Shown: piece after piece, positions 5,504-11,434 of the stretch
Layout of the letters: each line of letters starts with the position of its first letter
Numbering within the stretch: the first letter of the stretch is position 1
Source of the DNA: Chlamydiota bacterium
GTDB taxonomy: Bacteria > Chlamydiota > Chlamydiia > Chlamydiales > Waddliaceae
Direction: 5' to 3'
Assembly: GCA_011065005.1 (NCBI GenBank)
Contig: JAAKFP010000035.1
Location: 1 to 11,434 of the forward strand
Length of the DNA stretch: 11,434 nucleotides
Position numbers and translations under genes: made by a program
The notes under the pieces: model-generated
Seen by the model: the letters and a program-made list of their open reading frames with translations, nothing else
Told to the model about the DNA's origin: nothing
The model's database searches: none

Positions 5504-7786
5504 ATGCCCTTAGATCTAAGAGCTGCTGTAAATTCCTCTCCTTTTGGAAGGCTCCCTAATGAAGCAATTCAAGGCTGTTTTTCTTTTTTAGATACTCCGA
5601 CACGCGGCAGACTTGCTAGAGTGTGTCAATTATTTCGAACAATCTCAGAAGAAAATGCTTTTTGGCGCCCTCTCTATCTTCAAAGGTGGAACAAGAATAC
5701 TCCTGCAGTTTGGGTTGGTATGCTCCCCAACAAATGGAAAGATCAAGTTGGGAAAATAGCAAAGGCTGATTTTACAAGAAAAACATTTCACATTCCCGAT
5801 GACCCATATGAACCAAGTTTTAATATTTCAGACAACGTTTACAATTCCATTTTATGGGCCCAGGGCTTGTTTAATGAAGCGACACATCCCAAAGTAAAGA
5901 GAGAGCCTCTAGAGGAAGAAAGAGGAGTCGAATCTTACGATAACTTATTTGGAGAAATGACTGCATTGATTGGACTGAATCTCAATGGAACGGAACGCTT
6001 ATGTGCTGGGATGCTTTTCGAGAAGGATAATTATATAGTAAGGACTTGTGAGATTTTATCATCCTTGCGAAGTGGAGACTTTTCTTCTTTTCATTCGAGT
6101 TTTCTAGAGAATAGACGATTGTTCATTAAAGCCTGTCCAACGTTAGGTTGGTGGCTGTCTTCTTTGCTTTCCAAAGTGTGTGATCGACCTTTTACAAAAG
6201 AGCAAGAGATATTTTTTCCCAGCCGAATAGAAACGGACAGAGGAGAATGGACAAGGACCCGAAGACTCCTTCAGGGATGTGCGCTGTTGTGGACCCAAGA
6301 AGGGAAGGAAGAAATTGCCTTTATCACAATGTTCTGCGTTGAAAAAATCGGACAGCATCTTCTGGCTTCCATTTCAGAAGACCTGTACAACTATGATGAA
6401 TTATCAGACCATTGTGATGACGGCATGAAGAAAGATATCCAACCAGAAGAGTCTGGTGACTGTGGGGTAGCTGATGATGAGTCAGAAGAGTCATTCGATT
6501 TCAACCTTTTTAACATAAATCCTTCTCCTCCAACAGGTTGTTTTGGGAGGCGGGAGTTCACATATGATCTTCATAATGTAGAGTTGTGTCTCATGGAAGA
6601 CCAAATGGAGACCCTTCTTACGCAAAAGCAATCGGCTTTGTGGTGGGAAAAATGGGCAGATGCTTTAACCCACAATCCTCAGGAACCTTTTATCCATCAA
6701 TGGAGAAAGGGGATGCATGCGTATCATCAGGCATTTGATTTGATTGACGTGAGAGACCGTACTAACCGACAACGCTTAGGAAAAAAAATGGCCAAAAAGC
6801 TGCTCACTTTTCGAAAAAACTGCAGTAATAAAACCATAGATGCCACACTATTACGTGCGATTACTACAACCTTAAAACAACTGAAAAGGGGGGATTTGGA
6901 AGCATATTGCCTGCTTACGGATTTTGTAATCACTTTTTCCCTCAAAGATGAGTATCCAAGCTTACTGAGCGTTTTAAGGAATCAGAGGTATATGTACACA
7001 AGGAACAACCGATTGACTCAAGTTCATTTGCTTTCTTTACAATTAGAATTGCATTATTTAACAGGCGATTTTAAGAATGTCGGCATAGCATGGGCCAATC
7101 TTTGTTCGAAGTATGTGCCACAGATTGAGGTTGGATCAGATTTTTTTGGCAATCCCGAAGACAATCGCATCGAAAGGGAAGCCAATCCCCATAGCTGGCT
7201 AGCTAAATTAATCCAATGTAGCGATGAGGTTTGTCAAGAAGTTATTAGGTTAAACATGCCTTCTGCTCATGTGCAAATTGGGCGTGCTTATGCTTTTTAT
7301 CGATTGGGTGAAATCGAAACCTCGCTCAAAATTTTAAACACAGTAATCGTTTTATCGAAACTCCGTCCAACGTTGGATAAAGATGATCTTCCTTGGTTAA
7401 ATGAACTCAGTCAATCGAATTTTATTGCTGTGCTCATTTATTCTTTTGTATACACTGAACTTCAAGATCTCAAGGGCTATTTTCTTGAAAGTTTAAAGCA
7501 TCACCCTTCAAAAGAATTTTTCATTTACCATAATTTAGCGATTCGTCTCTATTTTGAAAGAGAATATGATGTCGCGCTTCGCTATATCAAAAAAGCGATT
7601 CAAGTCGACCCCGATGAAGCTGAAGCACATAGAATCTTGGGATTGATTTACCATAAGCTAGGGTTTAAGGAAAATTCCCAAGAAGAACATGATGAAGCAA
7701 ACGTCTTAGAACTCAGTTTGTATTCTTGCAACAAAAATTACCAACAAGGCGAACTCCTTTTTTTTCCTGTTGAAGATATTCTATAA
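5504..7786 (+). CDS. F-box and TPR protein, candidate secreted effector
   Basis: This 760-aa protein begins with a clear F-box (about 16-62): RLPNEAI, FSFLD, LARVCQLFRTI, and FWRPLYLQRW follow the eukaryotic consensus in order. F-boxes bind Skp1 of SCF ubiquitin ligases, which bacteria lack, so such proteins act after delivery into a eukaryotic host. Known bacterial examples occur in Legionella and plant pathogens, and environmental chlamydiae encode many ubiquitin-related proteins. The middle (about 65-580) is not recognised and contains an acidic stretch (about 297-340). TPR-like repeats follow at about 588-621, 672-705 (AIQVDPDE ending) and 706-739, probably the partner-binding part. No signal peptide or membrane segment is seen, consistent with, but not proof of, type III export. 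AAGGAG (5492-5497) six bases before the ATG fixes the start. The stop overlaps the next ATG by one base. Confidence 0.82.
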   Translation: MPLDLRAAVNSSPFGRLPNEAIQGCFSFLDTPTRGRLARVCQLFRTISEENAFWRPLYLQRWNKNTPAVWVGMLPNKWKDQVGKIAKADFTRKTFHIPDDPYEPSFNISDNVYNSILWAQGLFNEATHPKVKREPLEEERGVESYDNLFGEMTALIGLNLNGTERLCAGMLFEKDNYIVRTCEILSSLRSGDFSSFHSSFLENRRLFIKACPTLGWWLSSLLSKVCDRPFTKEQEIFFPSRIETDRGEWTRTRRLLQGCALLWTQEGKEEIAFITMFCVEKIGQHLLASISEDLYNYDELSDHCDDGMKKDIQPEESGDCGVADDESEESFDFNLFNINPSPPTGCFGRREFTYDLHNVELCLMEDQMETLLTQKQSALWWEKWADALTHNPQEPFIHQWRKGMHAYHQAFDLIDVRDRTNRQRLGKKMAKKLLTFRKNCSNKTIDATLLRAITTTLKQLKRGDLEAYCLLTDFVITFSLKDEYPSLLSVLRNQRYMYTRNNRLTQVHLLSLQLELHYLTGDFKNVGIAWANLCSKYVPQIEVGSDFFGNPEDNRIEREANPHSWLAKLIQCSDEVCQEVIRLNMPSAHVQIGRAYAFYRLGEIETSLKILNTVIVLSKLRPTLDKDDLPWLNELSQSNFIAVLIYSFVYTELQDLKGYFLESLKHHPSKEFFIYHNLAIRLYFEREYDVALRYIKKAIQVDPDEAEAHRILGLIYHKLGFKENSQEEHDEANVLELSLYSCNKNYQQGELLFFPVEDIL

Positions 7787-10692
7787 TGGTCCACACGAGC
7801 ATCACTCAATACTATTTAGCACTGCATGTTCATACCCCACCGTATGAAGTCATCGTCTCATTAGAAGAAAAATGGGATAAGGTTACTCAAGCCTGTGTTC
7901 GTGTTTTTGCAAAATTGGAAGCTGCAAAGGTAGAAAGTAGGGGGCTTTTTTTTTGGTCAGTCAATCGAGAACTGCAGCATCTTTCTTCGGTGCATTTTGA
8001 TGATATTTTATACAATCAGAAAATAGTCAACAGGATTGCCGGTGAGTTGCAGCGACTGTTTTCCTTTGTCTATCAAATGGGAGATGACATAGGTATTTCC
8101 CATTCTTTTCGACACGTCCTTGACGATATAGAAGATTTTCAGATCAGCCGTTTGTATATGGATCGGAAAGAGGAAATAGTCGATCCGGAGCTTAATGCAG
8201 AAATTGCTAAGCGATTAACAGAAAAATGCCAAAGACATTTGCGAAAGGTCACTGAAGAGTGCATCGCATTACAAGAGAAAATGTGTGCAGCTTCTGATTC
8301 CATAGAACGTTGCTCTGCTGCCAAAGGCGATCAGAAAGTTCGTTATGATGCAAATATTGACAAGTCTGGGTTGCCTAAAAAACAGCGGCTAACCTTAGAA
8401 AGGGATCGGGCTCAAACCGAATTAGATCTAGAAAATGCGATCGAAGTAAGCAAGAGAAAATGTGGATCCATGAAAAATGAACTACGGGAAATGAAACGAC
8501 GTCTTGTAGGAATAGAAAAGGATCTAAGTTATGTCACTCAGTTGAGAAAAGATTGCAATCCACCAGAAAGTTGTAAAGGAGAGGCAGTCGCCTCTCCCGT
8601 AGTGGATATGAGGCCGCAGCCTGACTTGAATGAAGTATTTGATCCGGATGCAATTAAAATTCTTTTTCAACTCTTTACTGGTTCTCCCAAGCAGGCACTC
8701 AGAACATTTAGACGCATACTAGAAACCTGTTTATGGGAAAAAATCGATGAGACCTCTTTGCACATGGTACTCATGCCAGTGATCCATATTGTTCGACAGG
8801 TTGTTTATCCATATTCCAAAGCAGTCGAAAAGACATTTTCTTTCTTAGAAAAGTGTTTTTCTGTTCCTCCTACAGAAGTGGAACTGTTAAAGCAAATGGA
8901 TGAAAGCAATATGCTTACCACCAATTCATTCTTGTTGGAATGTGTACAAATGTCTGGAGGGAAAAAGGTTCCCAATTTAGGTAGTATCTTACAGGTATAC
9001 CATTATTTACCAGAAGAGCCGAAGAAAGAGTTTATCCGACGATGTCTTTCTTCGTATTGCTGTGATTTTGTTGAAGAAGTCGTGAAGTCTTGCACGATTC
9101 CAAACCCAGTGGGCTTACAAGCTCTGAATATTTGGCTAAAGGTTTTACTTCTCAAAGTTGAAAGTTTGCATGATGTTACCTTTCTCTATTATTATCTAGG
9201 GAGAGTGGAAGAAAAGCGGAAAAATAAGCCTTCAGCGATGCAATTGTATTTTAAAGCTGTTGAGGGTGAGGGAATGCATGTTTCTAAAGCCTATTATAAA
9301 ATGGCCCTTTTACATGTGCCACCAAGAAACATTGAAGATGGAGGGTGGATTAAATCTCATTTACGTCAAGCCGTATGTTGTTATGATGATAGACTTTCTT
9401 TGCGGTTGCATCAATGGCGAAAGCTCGGAGGTAAGCGTAATTTATTACAAAAGATTTCGGGCTTATTTGATGTTGTTTGTTCAGAGGAATCTTGTTTTGT
9501 AAAAGCGAGAGACTGCATGCAGTTTGGTAAACAGCTCGTTCTAGATGGAAAATATCTCGAAGCGATTGAGTGGCTAGAAAAGAGCCTTGCCTTAGACCCG
9601 AGGCTGTGGGAAACCCATTTTGACTTAGGACTCATTTACGAACAGCAAAACCGTTCAGGAAAAGCACGGGATCATTATCAAAGAGCAACGATGTACTTTT
9701 ATCAGTTTCAGCAAGCTCTGGGGATTAGTGAGACGGATAATGGTGCATATCGAGAGCTTTTGTTTGGGTCGGTTGAAGGTATGATGAAGAAATTTGATGT
9801 GCGCTGCGAAATTTTTACGCATAACATTGTGATCCAACTAGAGAGGGCACGGGAACTGTTAAATGAACTGCAGGTGAGTTTACGTAAATTGAATCATCAA
9901 TCTGATGCAACCCTAGAAGCTGTTACGAGAAATGTTAGACAAGAGTTATTAGTGAAAATGCGACATATTCTCGATCAAATGATGTGGGTATTTTATCAAA
10001 AGAGAGTGGGGGAAGAGATCATGGAGCTCTATTTTCCAGTCAAACTCACTTCTAAGGACAAAGAGCATAGTTTAAAGAGTGCCGAAAATAAAGTGGATGA
10101 ATTTTTGAAAAATGCACGTATTAAAAGAGATTTCAAGCGGTATTTAGGACCGTTTTATGAATTTTTGTGTTACCTTCAGCCAATTTATAACAAGAATTAT
10201 CGGTGGCTCGGATTCTTAGCTGAAAGAGCGGGCAAAGATAAACACGAAAAAATTACCCCTCAAGTTCCTGTATTTAAAATCAATCCTGATATGACTTTTA
10301 ATACGGGATTAGGTTTTATTCCCAGCAAGGCTGCTCTCTCATCCACGGAACTTCCTCCTGTGCAAGAAATTGCTGAAGCCTGTGAAGAAGCTTTAATCGG
10401 TGTAGAAGAACTTGTAGACGATATCGCAGCCTTTACTTACGGTTGGGTTTCGAAAAGGGCCTTTATCATGTTGACAAAGGGTGATGTGAAACAATCTGAG
10501 AGGATATGGCAGCGCCTTGTTCAACTTAAATGCATTGATGAACAATGTCATTTTTCTGAAGATTCATTTGAAAGTGGTTGCAGAGCCTTTCTCAAAGAAG
10601 AAGCGTTTGAAGGTGTTCCTGTTGAAGATGTCGTGTCTATCATAAGGGATATTCGAAACAATAAAGATCAAAAAATAAACCAATCACTGTAG
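7786..10692 (+). CDS. Large TPR/coiled-coil protein, unknown function
   Basis: I do not recognise this 968-aa protein as a named family. Residues about 138-256 form a charged, Cys-containing coiled coil. A helical-repeat stretch occurs around 465-511. Two clear TPRs lie at about 574-607 (GKQLVLDGKYLEAIEWLEKSL) and 608-641 (DLGLIYEQQNRSGKARDHYQRA). The remaining regions look alpha-helical; no signal peptide or membrane helix is apparent. Its ATG shares its first base with the last base of the F-box gene stop (TAATG), and no good Shine-Dalgarno is seen, so translation is probably coupled and the two proteins made in step. That suggests a shared complex or process: a partner, a chaperone-like protein, or a second effector. 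A hairpin with T-tract follows its stop immediately. Confidence 0.8.
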   Translation: MVHTSITQYYLALHVHTPPYEVIVSLEEKWDKVTQACVRVFAKLEAAKVESRGLFFWSVNRELQHLSSVHFDDILYNQKIVNRIAGELQRLFSFVYQMGDDIGISHSFRHVLDDIEDFQISRLYMDRKEEIVDPELNAEIAKRLTEKCQRHLRKVTEECIALQEKMCAASDSIERCSAAKGDQKVRYDANIDKSGLPKKQRLTLERDRAQTELDLENAIEVSKRKCGSMKNELREMKRRLVGIEKDLSYVTQLRKDCNPPESCKGEAVASPVVDMRPQPDLNEVFDPDAIKILFQLFTGSPKQALRTFRRILETCLWEKIDETSLHMVLMPVIHIVRQVVYPYSKAVEKTFSFLEKCFSVPPTEVELLKQMDESNMLTTNSFLLECVQMSGGKKVPNLGSILQVYHYLPEEPKKEFIRRCLSSYCCDFVEEVVKSCTIPNPVGLQALNIWLKVLLLKVESLHDVTFLYYYLGRVEEKRKNKPSAMQLYFKAVEGEGMHVSKAYYKMALLHVPPRNIEDGGWIKSHLRQAVCCYDDRLSLRLHQWRKLGGKRNLLQKISGLFDVVCSEESCFVKARDCMQFGKQLVLDGKYLEAIEWLEKSLALDPRLWETHFDLGLIYEQQNRSGKARDHYQRATMYFYQFQQALGISETDNGAYRELLFGSVEGMMKKFDVRCEIFTHNIVIQLERARELLNELQVSLRKLNHQSDATLEAVTRNVRQELLVKMRHILDQMMWVFYQKRVGEEIMELYFPVKLTSKDKEHSLKSAENKVDEFLKNARIKRDFKRYLGPFYEFLCYLQPIYNKNYRWLGFLAERAGKDKHEKITPQVPVFKINPDMTFNTGLGFIPSKAALSSTELPPVQEIAEACEEALIGVEELVDDIAAFTYGWVSKRAFIMLTKGDVKQSERIWQRLVQLKCIDEQCHFSEDSFESGCRAFLKEEAFEGVPVEDVVSIIRDIRNNKDQKINQSL

Positions 10693-10693
10693 A

Positions 10694-10720
10694 GGCGTAA
10701 CCGTTCACGCCCCCCTTTTT
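10694..10720 (+). terminator. GC hairpin with T-tract after the TPR gene; possible IS end
   Basis: GGCGT (10694-10698) pairs with ACGCC (10707-10711) around an 8-nt loop, followed by four C and five T. It begins two bases after the stop of the 968-aa gene, so it can work as an intrinsic terminator. The same DNA contains GTAACCGTTCACG (from 10697), which resembles the GTAA-starting inverted-repeat ends of IS66-family elements, and a transposase remnant lies downstream. Both readings may hold. Confidence 0.45.
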
Positions 10721-10815
10721 CAGGTCGCGAAGAGGTAAGCGTTAAATAAGCCCATCTTTTATCTGATTAGCGAAACGGTTATTCTTTCCCTTCAAGAACA
10801 CATCAAGGAGAAAGA

Positions 10816-11087
10816 ATGTCTAACCAACAATTATCAAACCTCGCAAAATAGATCATGTTGTTGAGTGTATTAGCGCTTTGACAATCAGCCTTCGAATATC
10901 TTCAAACACAACCCTTATTACGGGAAATTTTCTTGTCTCTTTTTTTGATGAACTTTACTATTCTAGAATCAAAAAATCAGATTTCGACCGACTTTTTCGG
11001 TCAATTTTTCAATCTAACGCGATTATAATAATCAGGAGTTCTGAGCCTAAAGACATATCTGTTAGTAGCCCGGATGTTACACTTTGA
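10816..11087 (+). pseudogene. Broken small ORF of unknown origin
   Basis: An ATG at 10816 has a strong AAGGAG (10805-10810) five bases upstream but its frame stops after 11 codons (MSNQQLSNLAK). One extra base in the A-run at 10845-10848 would join it to the next frame, which stays open to the stop at 11085-11087 and reads on as IDHVVECISALTISL and then FFDELYYSRIKKSDF. The joined product would be about 90 aa. I do not recognise it, and it does not resemble IS66 proteins. Either this is a decayed gene or the open frame is accidental. Its 3' end overlaps the start of the transposase fragment in another frame. Confidence 0.3.
10986..11009 (+). terminator. Small hairpin followed by T-run
   Basis: GACCGA (10986-10991) and TCGGTC (10997-11002) form a 6-bp stem with a five-base loop, followed by AA and five T. 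This has intrinsic-terminator form, but it lies inside the open frame described for 10816-11087, which argues either that the frame is not a gene or that the hairpin is fortuitous. Confidence 0.25.
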
Positions 11088-11434
11088 TGAAACAGGAATG
11101 AGATGTGAGAAAAAACTTCACTGGGTGCATGTAGCCTCATCTGCTTTGGCAACTTTATACACGATCCATCCTAAACGTGGTCGAGAAGCAATGGACGCAG
11201 CAGGTATTTTGCCTCAGTTCAAAGGAATTGCAGTTCACGACCATTGGTTTCCCTATTTTGCTTATGAACAGATTGCGCATGGATTATGCAACACCCACCA
11301 CTTAAGAGAGTTTACTTTCATCCATGAGAAAGAGAAAGAAGAGTGGGCAAAACAAATGAAAGATCTTCTCATTTTGGCAAAGCAAGAGGTAGAGAAATGT
11401 GCAGACCAAGAGACGCTTGCTGTAGAGATTTTGC
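11032..11434 (+). pseudogene. IS66-family transposase, 5'-truncated, runs off the window
   Basis: The frame is open from 11032, just after two in-frame stops (11026-11031), to the window end. It begins inside the catalytic domain: MLHFDETGMRCEKKLHWVHVA, then TIHPKRGREAMDAAGILPQFKG, VHDHWFPYFAYEQ, and HGLCNTHHLREF, which are hallmarks of IS66 DDE transposases. The first catalytic aspartate (FDETG, codon 11086) and the second (VHDHW, codon 11239) are present; the glutamate would lie beyond the window. The N-terminal region expected in full-length IS66 transposases is missing, and no start with a ribosome site exists. The first ATG, at 11074, lies only four codons before DET. It is therefore a remnant, almost certainly inactive. 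Confidence 0.85.

Larger units (their letters stand above)
10697..11434 (+). mobile_element. Possible decayed IS66-family element, right side outside window
   Basis: The right part is a certain IS66-type transposase fragment. The proposed left limit is inferred from GTAACCGTTCACG at 10697, with a second similar word, GTAAGCGTT, at 10735. The interval between them and the transposase (10740-11030) carries no recognisable IS66 orf1, orf2 or transposase N-terminus, so the element would be internally deleted, or the transposase piece and the end-like motif may be unrelated. The other end is beyond the window. Confidence 0.3.

Noticed and set aside
7758..7788. T8 run at the end of the F-box gene as a frameshift site fusing it to the next protein
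   Set aside because: The shift needed leads into a TGA at 7771-7773 before reaching the downstream gene, so no fusion can form.
9260..9837. Small ORFs in other frames within the 968-aa gene
   Set aside because: They are shadows of a long coding frame with clear TPR sequence and have no start signals.

Overview
The window looks like a chromosomal segment of an environmental chlamydia, meaning an amoeba-associated Chlamydiae of the Parachlamydia/Waddlia/Simkania kind. This is an inference from content. It combines a chlamydia-like set of housekeeping genes (rpiA, tyrS, an HU/IHF protein), a cell-wall L,D-transpeptidase, a large protein with a eukaryotic F-box plus TPRs, a second large TPR/coiled-coil protein, and a broken IS66-family transposase, all in moderately AT-rich DNA. 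No 16S rRNA or other phylogenetic marker is present, so the assignment rests on gene character only. Another amoeba- or eukaryote-associated bacterium cannot be excluded.

Layout. Positions 1-140 hold a long hairpin. rpiA (minus, 141-833) and a NIF3/DUF34-family gene (plus, 897-1652) are divergent. A perfect 41-bp hairpin at 1684-1772 separates the NIF3 gene from a convergent small gene for a very basic 104-aa protein of unknown function (minus, 1808-2122). That gene is divergent from tyrS (plus, 2289-3572), and the intergenic space holds a recognisable tyrS promoter and a dyad. A 302-bp spacer follows, with a tyrS terminator-like hairpin and an AT-rich promoter region containing an 18-bp palindrome. 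The HU/IHF gene (3875-4210) comes next, then a 204-bp spacer with a possible structured 3' UTR.

From 4415 to 10692 three plus-strand genes are packed together. They are a membrane-anchored L,D-transpeptidase with a LysM-like segment, an F-box/TPR protein of 760 aa (45-bp gap), and a 968-aa TPR/coiled-coil protein whose ATG overlaps the preceding stop by one base. Spacing and strong ribosome sites suggest one transcript. The F-box/TPR pair is the most interesting part. An F-box has no bacterial partner, so the 760-aa protein is a candidate secreted effector that docks onto host Skp1/SCF ubiquitin ligase, and its translationally coupled neighbour may be a partner or second effector.

From 10693 to the end the sequence decays. 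There is a GC-rich hairpin with a T-tract that also resembles an IS66-type end, a short open frame with a good ribosome site that breaks after 11 codons, a small unrecognised ORF, and a 5'-truncated IS66-family (DDE) transposase that runs off the right edge.
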